Below the pieces are notes generated by a model that had not been told where the DNA came from, searched no databases, and saw only the letters and a list, made by a program, of their open reading frames with translations. From Pseudomonas asplenii (GTDB lineage: Bacteria > Pseudomonadota > Gammaproteobacteria > Pseudomonadales > Pseudomonadaceae), in the NCBI RefSeq assembly GCF_001293465.1, contig NZ_JSYZ01000019.1, forward strand, positions 244,966 to 308,965: a stretch of 64,000 nucleotides of DNA, in the 5' to 3' direction. This document shows positions 16,386 to 25,116 of this stretch, one piece after another (position 1 is the stretch's first letter; each line of letters opens with the position of its first letter). Made by a program: the position numbers and the translations under genes.

Positions 16386-16494
16386 AAAAACTGCGGCGCC
16401 ACCCAAAAAGTTCTCGGATCGATTCCGCCAGACCCGTCTGGATGGAGGTTTCGTTCCCGTCGAGCAGTCCTGACCACCTTCCCGGGCTTTTTTC

Positions 16495-18087
16495 ATGCGT
16501 ATCAAAGTGCACTGCCAGAACCGCATCGGCATCCTTCGCGACATCCTCAACCTGCTGGTGGATTACGGCATCAACGTGGCCCGGGGGGAGGTCGGCGGCG
16601 ACCAGGGCAATGCGATCTACCTGCATTGTCCCAACCTGATCAATCTGCAGTTCCAGGCGCTGCGGCCGCGGTTCGAGACCATCGCCGGGGTCTTCGGCGT
16701 AAAACGGGTCGGGCTGATGCCCAGCGAGCGCCGGCACATGGAGCTCAATGCCTTGCTGGGCGCGCTGGAGTTTCCGGTGTTGTCCATCGATATGGGCGGT
16801 TGCATCGTCGCGGCGAACCGGGCGGCGGCACAGTTGCTCGGGGTGCGGGTCGACGAGGTGCCGGGGATTGCCCTGTCCCGCTATGCGCCGGATTTCGACC
16901 TGCCGGAACTGGTGCGCAGCAACAAGTCTCGGATCAATGGCTTGCGGGTCAAGGTCAAGGGTGATGTGTTTCTGGCGGATATCGCCCCGTTGCAGCCCGA
17001 GCACGAGGACAGCGAGGCCATGGCCGGCGCGGTTTTGACGCTGCACCGGGCCGACCAGGTCGGCGAACGGATCTACAACGTGCGCAAGCAGGAGCTACGC
17101 GGGTTCGACAGCATCTTCCAGAGTTCACGGGTGATGGCGGCGGTGGTCCGCGAGGCCCGGCGCATGGCACCCCTGGATGCGCCGCTGCTGATCGAGGGCG
17201 AAACCGGCACCGGCAAGGAGTTGCTGGCGCGTGCCTGCCACCTGGCCAGTCCGCGTGGTCAGGCGCCCTTGATGGCGCTCAACTGTGCCGGCCTGCCGGA
17301 GTCGATGGCCGAGACCGAACTGTTCGGTTACGGTCCCGGCGCGTTCGAGGGCGCGCGGGCCGAGGGCAAGCTCGGCCTGCTGGAACTCACGGCGGGCGGT
17401 ACGCTGTTTCTTGACGGTGTGGGGGAGATGAGCCCGCGGCTGCAGGCCAAGCTGCTGCGCTTTCTGCAGGATGGTGGCTTCCGTCGGGTCGGCAGCGACG
17501 AGGAGGTCTACCTCGACGTGCGGGTGATCTGCGCGACCCAGGTCGATCTGTCGGAGCTGTGCGCCCGCGGCGAGTTTCGCCAGGACCTGTATCACCGCCT
17601 CAATGTGCTGTCGCTGCATATTCCGCCGTTGCGCGAATGCCTGGATGGCCTGACGCCGCTGGTGGAGCATTTCCTTGACCAGGCCAGCCGGCAGATCGGT
17701 TGCCCGTTGCCGAAGCTGGCGCCGGCGGCGATGGAGCGGCTGAGCCATTACCACTGGCCGGGCAATGTCCGCCAACTGGAAAACGTGCTGTTCCAGGCGG
17801 TGTCGTTGTGCGATGGCGGCCTGGTCAAGGCCGAGCATATTCGCCTGCCGGACTACGGCGTTCGCCAGCCACTGGGGGATTTTTCCCTGGAGGGCGGGTT
17901 GGACGAGATCGTCGGGCGGTTCGAGAAGGCGGTGCTGGAACGGCTGTATTCGGAACATCCGAGCAGTCGGTCGCTGGGCAAGCGCCTGGGGGTTTCCCAT
18001 ACCACCATTGCCAACAAGCTCAAGGTCTATGAAGTCGGTAAGGCGGACGGAGTAGGCAACGCGCAGGACACGGGCTCATCTCTCTGA
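16495..18087 (+). CDS. phhR: PhhR, TyrR-family regulator of aromatic amino acid metabolism
   Basis: Protein of 530 residues with TyrR architecture: N-terminal ACT domain at about 1-75, a PAS-like domain at about 80-190, an AAA+ domain at about 205-435 with Walker A GETGTGKE, and a C-terminal helix-turn-helix (SLGKRLGVSHTTIANKLK). In P. aeruginosa and P. putida, PhhR activates the divergent phhABC in response to Phe or Tyr. The sigma-54 contact loop reads GAFEGA rather than GAFTGA; TyrR relatives have lost this loop and act with sigma-70. No Shine-Dalgarno was evident before the ATG. Confidence 0.93.
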   Translation: MRIKVHCQNRIGILRDILNLLVDYGINVARGEVGGDQGNAIYLHCPNLINLQFQALRPRFETIAGVFGVKRVGLMPSERRHMELNALLGALEFPVLSIDMGGCIVAANRAAAQLLGVRVDEVPGIALSRYAPDFDLPELVRSNKSRINGLRVKVKGDVFLADIAPLQPEHEDSEAMAGAVLTLHRADQVGERIYNVRKQELRGFDSIFQSSRVMAAVVREARRMAPLDAPLLIEGETGTGKELLARACHLASPRGQAPLMALNCAGLPESMAETELFGYGPGAFEGARAEGKLGLLELTAGGTLFLDGVGEMSPRLQAKLLRFLQDGGFRRVGSDEEVYLDVRVICATQVDLSELCARGEFRQDLYHRLNVLSLHIPPLRECLDGLTPLVEHFLDQASRQIGCPLPKLAPAAMERLSHYHWPGNVRQLENVLFQAVSLCDGGLVKAEHIRLPDYGVRQPLGDFSLEGGLDEIVGRFEKAVLERLYSEHPSSRSLGKRLGVSHTTIANKLKVYEVGKADGVGNAQDTGSSL

Positions 18088-18102
18088 CCGAGGCTTGCCG
18101 CT

Positions 18103-18126
18103 AGCGGCATAACGGCGCCGTTTTTT
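18103..18126 (+). terminator. probable terminator of phhR
   Basis: AGCGGC and GCCGTT pair (one G-U) around an 8-base loop and run into a six-T tract, starting 16 bases past the phhR stop. Overlapping palindromes (GCCGCTAGCGGC) offer other folds, so the exact stem is uncertain. Confidence 0.6.
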
Positions 18127-18206
18127 CGTCTTTGTTCGACAGTCAGGCATCCTTGCCTTGTCGCCATAGCCCCGGCAGAGCAGGGGTTGCGGGGCGTAAC
18201 GCAATG

Positions 18207-18224
18207 TTGGTGCAGAAATTGCTA
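18207..18224 (+). promoter_or_regulatory. sigma-54 promoter of the flgF operon
   Basis: TTGGTGCAGAAATTGCTA has GG at 18209-18210 and GC at 18221-18222 with the exact 10-base spacing of -24/-12 promoters and a TTGC core. It lies about 56 bases before the flgF start codon. In P. aeruginosa this operon is a FleR- and RpoN-dependent class III unit. Confidence 0.75.
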
Positions 18225-18279
18225 AGCCTCTCGCCGTACAGCGGTGGGCGGCAAACGTCCGTCAGCAAGAGGAAAGACT

Positions 18280-19020
18280 GTGGACAAGTACCTTTACGTG
18301 GCAATGACCGGCGCCAGCCAGAACGCCCTGGCGCAAAAGGCGCATGCCAACAATCTGGCGAACATCTCTACCAGCGGCTTTCAGCGTGACCTGGAACAGG
18401 CCCGTTCGATGCCGGTGTTCGGTGACGTCTTTCCGGCGCGTGCGTTTGCCATGAGCGAGCGGCCGGCAACCGATTTCTCGCCGGGCGCGATGCAGGAAAC
18501 CGGGCGCGATCTCGACGTGGCCGTGGGCGGCGACGGTTGGATGGCGGTGCAGACCCCGGACGGTGGCGAAGCCTATGTGCGTACCGCAAGCATGAATATT
18601 GACGCGCTCGGTGTGCTGCGTGCCGGCAACGGCATGCCGGTGATCGGCAACGCCGGCCCGATCGCCGTGCCGCCCGAGTCGAAGATCGAAGTGGGCCAGG
18701 ACGGCACCATCAGCATCCGCTCGATGGGCGAGGGGCCACGCGTGGTGGCCGTGGTCGACCGCATCAAACTGGTCAAGCCCGACCTCAAGAACATGACCAA
18801 GGGCCTGGACGGCATGATCCACACCAAGGATGGGCAGCCGGCGGCCGTCGATGCCAGCGTCAAGCTGGAGTCGGGTTTCCTCGAGGCGAGCAACGTCAAT
18901 GCCGTCGAAGAGATGACCGCGGTGCTGGCCCTGTCCAAGCAGTTCGAACTGCATATCAAGATGATGAACACCGCGAAAGACGATGACCAGGCAATGGCTC
19001 GGGTCTTGCAGATCAGCTAA
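18280..19020 (+). CDS. flgF: flagellar basal-body rod protein FlgF
   Basis: Proximal rod protein of 246 residues. The N-terminal rod motif (AHANNLANISTSGFQRD) and the C-terminal helix ending with EEMTAVLALSKQFE are those of the FlgE/F/G family, with a small beta domain between. It is exported by the flagellar type III system. I chose the GTG at 18280, giving MDKYLYVAM, which aligns with the family and has AGAGGAAAG upstream. It is first of flgFGHIJKL. Confidence 0.95.
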   Translation: MDKYLYVAMTGASQNALAQKAHANNLANISTSGFQRDLEQARSMPVFGDVFPARAFAMSERPATDFSPGAMQETGRDLDVAVGGDGWMAVQTPDGGEAYVRTASMNIDALGVLRAGNGMPVIGNAGPIAVPPESKIEVGQDGTISIRSMGEGPRVVAVVDRIKLVKPDLKNMTKGLDGMIHTKDGQPAAVDASVKLESGFLEASNVNAVEEMTAVLALSKQFELHIKMMNTAKDDDQAMARVLQIS

Positions 19021-19066
19021 TCACCACAACGTAGCGCCGTAAAACAGGCGCGCGAAGGAGAACAGA

Positions 19067-19852
19067 ATGCTTCCGGCTCTATGGGTTGCAAAAACAGGTT
19101 TGGCGGCGCAAGACACCAACCTGACCACCATTTCCAACAACCTGGCCAACGTCTCGACCACCGGCTTCAAGCGTGATCGTGCCGAGTTCCAGGACCTGTT
19201 GTACCAGATCAAGCGTCAGCCTGGCGCCCAGTCGACCCAGGACAGCGAACTGCCGTCGGGCCTGCAACTGGGTACCGGTGTGCGCATCGTCGGTACGCAG
19301 AAGAACTTCGCCGCCGGTAGCCTGCAGACCACCGATCAGCCCCTGGATATCGCAGTCAACGGCCGTGGTTTCTTCCAGATCCTGCAACCGGACGGCACCA
19401 CGGCCTATACCCGTGACGGCACCTTCCACCTGGACAACACCGGCCAGATCGTCACCGCCGCCGGTTTCGCCCTGCAGCCGGCTATCGTGATCCCGAACAA
19501 CGCCCAGACCTTCACTGTCGGCAAGGACGGCACCGTCTCGATCACCACCGCCGGCAACCCGGCTTCGCAGGTGATCGGCAACCTGCAGACCGCCGACTTC
19601 ATCAACCCGGCCGGCCTGCAGGCCATCGGTGGCAACCTGTTCCTGGAAACCGCCGCCAGCGGCGCGCCACAGGTCAGCACGCCGGGCCTGAACGGTTTCG
19701 GTACCACCGAGCAGAGCACCCTGGAAACCTCCAACGTCAGCACCGTTGAGGAGATGGTCAACATGATCACCACCCAGCGTGCCTACGAAATGAACTCCAA
19801 GGTGATCTCCACCGCCGACCAGATGCTCTCGTTCGTCGCGCAGAATCTGTAA
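19067..19852 (+). CDS. flgG: flagellar distal rod protein FlgG
   Basis: Distal rod protein of 261 residues, the typical length. The N-terminus LPALWVAKTGLAAQDTNL and NNLANVSTTGFKRDRAEFQD, and the C-terminus ETSNVSTVEEMVNMITTQRA, match FlgG. It forms the outer part of the rod that passes through the P and L rings. GAAGGAGAA lies just before the ATG. It is 46 bases downstream of flgF. Confidence 0.96.
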   Translation: MLPALWVAKTGLAAQDTNLTTISNNLANVSTTGFKRDRAEFQDLLYQIKRQPGAQSTQDSELPSGLQLGTGVRIVGTQKNFAAGSLQTTDQPLDIAVNGRGFFQILQPDGTTAYTRDGTFHLDNTGQIVTAAGFALQPAIVIPNNAQTFTVGKDGTVSITTAGNPASQVIGNLQTADFINPAGLQAIGGNLFLETAASGAPQVSTPGLNGFGTTEQSTLETSNVSTVEEMVNMITTQRAYEMNSKVISTADQMLSFVAQNL

Positions 19853-19905
19853 TCAAGTCTATGTGGCGGCCCCGGGGTCGCCGGCAACACCGTGAGGTAA
19901 GGGTC

Positions 19906-20601
19906 ATGAATCGGTTGTTTTCTATTCTCGCGCTGAGTGGGATTGCTGCGCTGGCGGGGTGCGTAAGCCCGCCGCCCAAACCCAATGACCCGTACTATGC
20001 GCCGGTGTTGCCGCGGACCCCGCTGCCAGCCGCGGCGAACAACGGCTCGATCTACCAGGCCGGTTTCGAACAGAACCTGTATGGCGACCGCAAGGCGTTC
20101 CGGGTCGGTGACATCATCACCATCACCCTGAACGAAGCTACCCAGGCCAGCAAGAACGCCAACTCCAACCTGTCGAAGAAAAGCTCCAACAGCCTGGGCC
20201 TGACTTCGCTGTTTGGCAGTGTGCCGAACACCAACAACCCGCTGGGCAGTGGCGACCTCACCCTGAATGCCGGCTATACCGGTAACCGTGCCAGCGACGG
20301 CTCCGCCAAGGCCGGCCAGAGCAACAGCCTGACCGGTTCGATCACCGTCACCGTGGCCGATGTGCTGCCCAACGGCATCATTGCCGTGCGTGGCGAGAAG
20401 TGGCTGACCCTCAATACCGGCGACGAGTTGGTACGGATCGCCGGCCTGGTCCGGGCCGACGACATCGCCACCGATAACACCGTGCCGTCCACCCGCGTGG
20501 CCGATGCGCGCATCACCTATTCGGGTACCGGCTCCTTTGCCGATACGAGTCAGCCGGGCTGGTTCGACCGTTTCTTCCTCAGCCCACTCTGGCCTTTCTA
20601 G
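19906..20601 (+). CDS. flgH: flagellar L-ring lipoprotein FlgH
   Basis: Outer-membrane L-ring subunit of 231 residues. The signal peptide ends in the lipobox LAGC with Cys at about residue 18. The body carries FRVGDIITITLNE and VRGEKWLTLN family motifs and the C-terminal RFFLSPLWPF. The ATG at 19906 opens the lipoprotein signal; the frame is open upstream to 19861 but lacks similarity. With FlgI it forms the rod bushing. Confidence 0.95.
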   Translation: MNRLFSILALSGIAALAGCVSPPPKPNDPYYAPVLPRTPLPAAANNGSIYQAGFEQNLYGDRKAFRVGDIITITLNEATQASKNANSNLSKKSSNSLGLTSLFGSVPNTNNPLGSGDLTLNAGYTGNRASDGSAKAGQSNSLTGSITVTVADVLPNGIIAVRGEKWLTLNTGDELVRIAGLVRADDIATDNTVPSTRVADARITYSGTGSFADTSQPGWFDRFFLSPLWPF

Positions 20602-20613
20602 GTGCCGACGATC

Positions 20614-21723
20614 ATGTTCAACTTCAAGCATCTGATGGCGGCCGTGCTGCTGATGTCGACCGCCCTCAGTGTCCATGCCGAACGGTTGAAGGACATCGCC
20701 AGTATCTCCGGCGTACGTTCCAACCAACTGATCGGCTACGGCCTGGTGGTCGGCCTGAACGGTACGGGTGACCAGACCACCCAGACCCCGTTCACCCTGC
20801 AGACCTTCAACAACATGCTGTCGCAGTTCGGTATCAAGGTGCCGGCCAACTCCGGCAGCGTCCAGCTCAAGAACGTCGCGGCGGTGTCGGTCAGTGCCGA
20901 CCTGCCGGCGTTCGCCAAGCCGGGGCAGGTGGTCGACATCACCGTGTCCTCCATCGGTAACGCCAAGAGCCTGCGGGGCGGCACCCTGCTGCTGACGCCT
21001 TTGAAGGGTATCGACGGCAACGTCTACGCCATCGCCCAGGGCAACCTGGTGGTGGGTGGCTTCGATGCCGAGGGGCGTGACGGTTCGAAGATCACCGTCA
21101 ACGTTCCGTCGGCTGGCCGGATCCCCGGTGGTGCGTCCGTCGAGCGGGCGGTGCCGAGCGGCTTCAACCAGGGCAACAGCCTGACCCTGAACCTCAACCG
21201 TTCCGACTTCACCACCGCCAAGCGCATCGTCGACAAGGTCAACGACATGCTCGGCCCTGGCGTGGCCCAGGCCATTGACGGTGGTTCGGTACGGGTGACC
21301 GCGCCGCTGGACCCGAGCCAGCGTGTCGACTACATCTCGATCCTGGAAAATCTCGAGGTCGATCCGGGTCAGGCGGTGGCGAAGGTCATCATCAACTCGC
21401 GCACCGGCACCATCGTGATCGGTCAGAACGTCAAGGTTTCGCCAGCGGCAGTGACCCACGGCAGCCTGACGGTGACCATCACCGAGGACCCGATCGTCAG
21501 CCAGCCGGGGCCGCTGTCCAATGGCACCACGGCGGTCGTCCCGCGCTCGCGGGTCAATGCCCAGCAGGAAGCCAAGCCGATGTTCAAGTTCGGCCCGGGA
21601 ACCACCCTGGACGAGATCGTCCGTGCGGTGAACCAGGTGGGGGCGGCGCCAGGCGACCTGATGGCGATTCTCGAAGCATTGAAACAGGCCGGCGCGCTGC
21701 AGGCCGACCTGATCGTGATCTGA
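20614..21723 (+). CDS. flgI: flagellar P-ring protein FlgI
   Basis: Periplasmic P-ring protein of 369 residues, equal to the P. aeruginosa length from this start. A signal peptide at about 1-22 (ending VHA) is followed by ERLKDIASISGVRSNQLIGY and LVVGLNGTGDQT, both hallmarks of FlgI. The C-terminus keeps GDLMAILEALKQAGALQADL. A GTG at 20602 in frame, right after the flgH stop, is an alternative that would add four residues. Confidence 0.95.
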   Translation: MFNFKHLMAAVLLMSTALSVHAERLKDIASISGVRSNQLIGYGLVVGLNGTGDQTTQTPFTLQTFNNMLSQFGIKVPANSGSVQLKNVAAVSVSADLPAFAKPGQVVDITVSSIGNAKSLRGGTLLLTPLKGIDGNVYAIAQGNLVVGGFDAEGRDGSKITVNVPSAGRIPGGASVERAVPSGFNQGNSLTLNLNRSDFTTAKRIVDKVNDMLGPGVAQAIDGGSVRVTAPLDPSQRVDYISILENLEVDPGQAVAKVIINSRTGTIVIGQNVKVSPAAVTHGSLTVTITEDPIVSQPGPLSNGTTAVVPRSRVNAQQEAKPMFKFGPGTTLDEIVRAVNQVGAAPGDLMAILEALKQAGALQADLIVI

Positions 21724-21733
21724 GGTCGATTCC

Positions 21734-23032
21734 ATGGTCGATATTCGTAACAGCGGGATCGTCAACGTCAGTGACTCGGGGGCGTACACCGACCTCAATC
21801 GCCTGAACAACCTGAAGGTCGGCGATCGCACCAGCGACGGCAACCTGCGCAAGGTGGCCCAGGAATTCGAATCGCTGTTCCTCAGCCAGATGCTCAAGTC
21901 GATGCGTTCGGCCACCGAGGTGCTGGGCCAGGACAACCCGCTCAATACCCCGACGGCCAAGCAGTATCAGGAAATGTATGACCAGCAGCTGGCGGTGACC
22001 ATGTCCCGCCAGGGGGGGGGGATCGGCCTGGCCGATGTGCTGATGCGCCAGATGTCGAAGGAAAAGCACACCAGGCCCTCCGACAGCGGCTTGACGGTCG
22101 GACCGCCGGCCGGCACGACCGCAGCGCCTGCCGCACCGGTCGAGACGCCGATCGCCGCGGGTACCGTCACTTCGACGCCGGGTTCGCCTTTCACCCGTTC
22201 CAACGGTCAGCACGCCTTGTGGGCCTCGCGGGTTGCCCATGGCAATGCCGCCGATGGCACCCTGCGCAATGACGTGGCCAAGCTCAATGCCCGGCGCCTG
22301 GCGCTGCCGAGCAAGCTCACCGACCGGCTGTTGGCCGGCCTGGTGCCGTCCGCCGATGCCAGCCAGGTCGCCGCGGCCGGCTACGCCGTGCCGGAGCGCA
22401 GCACTGCCTCCGCCGATGCGGCGCTGAAGAACGACAGCCTGGCGGCCCGCAGCATCGCCGTGCCGGCGGCACGCATGCAGATCTATGGTCGCGCGGTGGC
22501 CCAGCCGCCGTTGGCGCCGGCCAAGCGTGCCTTCAGCTCGCCTGACGAATTCGTCGCCACCATGCTGCCGATGGCCGAGCAGGCCGCCAAGCGTATCGGT
22601 GTCGATCCGCGCTACCTGGTGGCCCAGGCCGCGCTGGAAACCGGCTGGGGCAAGTCGGTCATGCGTCAGCAGGACGGCAGCAGCAGTCACAACCTGTTCG
22701 GCATCAAGGCCGGCAGCAGTTGGCAGGGGCCGCAGGCGCGGGCCATTACCAGTGAGTTCCGCGACGGGCAGATGGTCAAGGAAACAGCGGACTTCCGTTC
22801 CTATGCGTCCTATCAGGACAGCTTCCACGACCTGGTGACCCTGCTGCAGAGCAACAGTCGCTATCAAGATGTGCTGAAGTCGGCCGATAAACCTGAACAG
22901 TTTGTGCGTGAGCTGCAAAAGGCCGGGTATGCAACCGATCCGGATTACGCCAGCAAGATCACGCAAATAGCAAAACAGATGAAGAGCTACCAGAACTACG
23001 CTGCGGTGACGGGCGCTTCCACGAATTTATAA
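21734..23032 (+). CDS. flgJ: rod-cap and peptidoglycan hydrolase FlgJ
   Basis: Bifunctional protein of 432 residues. Residues 20-115 form the rod-binding/capping domain, a low-complexity linker (Pro, Ala, Thr) follows, and about 265-420 is a glucosaminidase-like hydrolase domain with catalytic Glu in AALETGWGKS and HNLFGIKAG. It opens peptidoglycan for the rod. A run of ten G bases at 22012-22021 encodes Gln-Gly-Gly-Gly between the rod domain and linker, a possible slippage site. Confidence 0.94.
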   Translation: MVDIRNSGIVNVSDSGAYTDLNRLNNLKVGDRTSDGNLRKVAQEFESLFLSQMLKSMRSATEVLGQDNPLNTPTAKQYQEMYDQQLAVTMSRQGGGIGLADVLMRQMSKEKHTRPSDSGLTVGPPAGTTAAPAAPVETPIAAGTVTSTPGSPFTRSNGQHALWASRVAHGNAADGTLRNDVAKLNARRLALPSKLTDRLLAGLVPSADASQVAAAGYAVPERSTASADAALKNDSLAARSIAVPAARMQIYGRAVAQPPLAPAKRAFSSPDEFVATMLPMAEQAAKRIGVDPRYLVAQAALETGWGKSVMRQQDGSSSHNLFGIKAGSSWQGPQARAITSEFRDGQMVKETADFRSYASYQDSFHDLVTLLQSNSRYQDVLKSADKPEQFVRELQKAGYATDPDYASKITQIAKQMKSYQNYAAVTGASTNL

Positions 23033-23042
23033 GGTCTGAATC

Positions 23043-25103
23043 ATGAGTTTGCTCAATATCGGGATGACGGGGTTGAACGCTGCCAGCTCGGCCCTGACGA
23101 CTACGGGTAACAACATTGCCAACGTCGACACGGCCGGTTATTCGCGTCAGCAAACCGTGCAGACCACTGCAGCCTCGCAGCGTTACGGCAACGTTTTCAT
23201 CGGCACCGGGACCACCCTGGCGGATGTGCGCCGGGTCTACAGCGCCTACCTGGAATCGCAGCTGCACACCGCGACCTCGCTCAACAGCGATGCCTCGTCG
23301 TACCTGGCCCAGGTCACGCCGACCGACTCGATGCTGTCCGACACCAACACCGGCATGACCGCGTCCCTGCAGAGCTTCTTCACCTCCCTGCAGGCCGTCT
23401 CGACCAAGCCGACCGATGATGCCGCCCGCCAGAACACCCTGAGCAGTGCCAAGGCCCTGAGCGATCGCTTCAACTCCATCGCCAAGCAGCTCAACGACCA
23501 GAACACCGGGATCAACACCAACCTGGCGGACATGGCCGACCAGGTGAACAAGCTGGCGACCAGCATCGCCCAGCTCAACGAGCAGATCACCAAGATTTCC
23601 CCATCCGCCGGTGCGCCCAACGACCTGATGGACAAGCGCAACGATGCCGTGCGCCAGCTGTCCGAGCTGGTCGGCACCTCGGTGACCGAGCGGGGTTCCA
23701 ACTATGACGTGTACCTGGCCAACGGCCAGCCGCTGGTCATGGGCAACTCCACCAACACCCTGTCGGCCGTCCCGAGCAAGGACGACCCGAGCCGCTACTC
23801 GCTGCAACTGGACCGTGCCTCCAGCACCATCGACATCACCGACACGGTGAGCGGCGGCGAGATCGGCGGTCTGCTGCGCTATCGTACCGAGGTGCTGAAT
23901 CCTTCGCTCAACGAGCTGGGGCGCGTGGCCATGGTCCTGGCCGACCAGATGAACAAGCAGAACGCCCAGGGTATCGACAAGAACGGCAATTTCGGCACGG
24001 CGATCTTCAACGACATCAACAGCGCCGCACTGGTCAGTCAGCGCAGCATCGCCAAGTCGACCAACAACCCGGCTTCCGGCAACCTGAACGTCAACATCAG
24101 CAACACCGGCGCGCTGACCACCTATGACTACCAGGTGACCTTCACCAACGGAACCGACTACACCGTCAAGCGTTCCGACGGTACCAACATGGGGTCTTTC
24201 AGTACCACGACCACGCCACCGCCGGTAATCGACGGCTTTACCCTGAGTCCGAACAGCGCCACGCCGATGACCGCCGGTGACAGCTTCAAGGTCACCCCGA
24301 CCCGCAGCGGCGCCAGCGATATCCAGATGGTGATGACCGACTCCAAGAGCATCGCTGCCGCGGCGGCGCTGACCGGCGTAACCAGCGCCAACAATGGCGG
24401 GACCTACACCCAACCGGTGCTGGTCGACCAGTTGGGCACCCCCAACGCGACCAATAACGCGCAGTTGCAGGACGCCATCAAGTACGGTACCCCGGTCAAA
24501 CTGGTGTTCGACGCCGCCGGTACCGGCGCTGCGGCCGGCACCCAGGGCTATACCCTGACCGACGCCAAGGGCAACGTCATGGGTACCGGTACCATCGTGC
24601 CGGGCCAGGGCAACACCCTGAACCTGAAGATCAACATGGTCGACGCTTCGGGCAACCCGGTGATGGACAACACGGTCACGCCACCCGTGCAGAAGACCTT
24701 CACCGTGCAGACCACCGTGGGTGGCAATCCGAAAGCCGGCGAGAGCTACACCATCTCGATGACGGGTGCCGCTTCTTCGGATAACCGCAACAGCGCAGCC
24801 CTGATTGGCCTGCAGACCAAGCAGACGGTCGACACCGGTACCGCGAGCAAGGGCATCAGTCTGTCGGATGCCTATGGCAAGCTGATCTCCAATGTCGGCA
24901 CCAAGGCGGCCCAGGCCAAGTCCGACAGCGAGGCGACCACCACCGTGCTGACGACCGCCAAGGGCGCCCGGGATTCGCTGTCGGGGGTCAACCTCGACGA
25001 GGAAACCGGCAACCTGGTCAAGTACCAGCAGTACTACACCGCCTCTTCGCAGATCATCAAGGCGGCCCAGGAAACCTTCAGCGTGCTGATCAACAGTCTT
25101 TAA
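23043..25103 (+). CDS. flgK: hook-filament junction protein FlgK
   Basis: Hook-associated protein 1, 686 residues. Conserved N-terminus (SLLNIGMTGLNAASSALTTT, NNIANVDTAGYSRQ) and C-terminal helix (GVNLDEETGNLVKYQQYYTA) frame a long variable centre of about 400 residues, which is Thr/Ser/Asn-rich. FlgK and FlgL join the hook to the filament. It starts 10 bases after flgJ. Confidence 0.95.
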   Translation: MSLLNIGMTGLNAASSALTTTGNNIANVDTAGYSRQQTVQTTAASQRYGNVFIGTGTTLADVRRVYSAYLESQLHTATSLNSDASSYLAQVTPTDSMLSDTNTGMTASLQSFFTSLQAVSTKPTDDAARQNTLSSAKALSDRFNSIAKQLNDQNTGINTNLADMADQVNKLATSIAQLNEQITKISPSAGAPNDLMDKRNDAVRQLSELVGTSVTERGSNYDVYLANGQPLVMGNSTNTLSAVPSKDDPSRYSLQLDRASSTIDITDTVSGGEIGGLLRYRTEVLNPSLNELGRVAMVLADQMNKQNAQGIDKNGNFGTAIFNDINSAALVSQRSIAKSTNNPASGNLNVNISNTGALTTYDYQVTFTNGTDYTVKRSDGTNMGSFSTTTTPPPVIDGFTLSPNSATPMTAGDSFKVTPTRSGASDIQMVMTDSKSIAAAAALTGVTSANNGGTYTQPVLVDQLGTPNATNNAQLQDAIKYGTPVKLVFDAAGTGAAAGTQGYTLTDAKGNVMGTGTIVPGQGNTLNLKINMVDASGNPVMDNTVTPPVQKTFTVQTTVGGNPKAGESYTISMTGAASSDNRNSAALIGLQTKQTVDTGTASKGISLSDAYGKLISNVGTKAAQAKSDSEATTTVLTTAKGARDSLSGVNLDEETGNLVKYQQYYTASSQIIKAAQETFSVLINSL

Positions 25104-25116
25104 GGAGTCGTAATTC

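Noticed and set aside
16172..16494. A sigma-54 promoter for phhA
   Set aside because: No minus-strand GG-N10-GC with a TTGC-type core was found; PhhR here lacks the GAFTGA loop.
19783..21960. A 725-codon minus-strand frame opposite flgG-flgI
   Set aside because: Antisense shadow of three clear flagellar genes; no ribosome site or domain.
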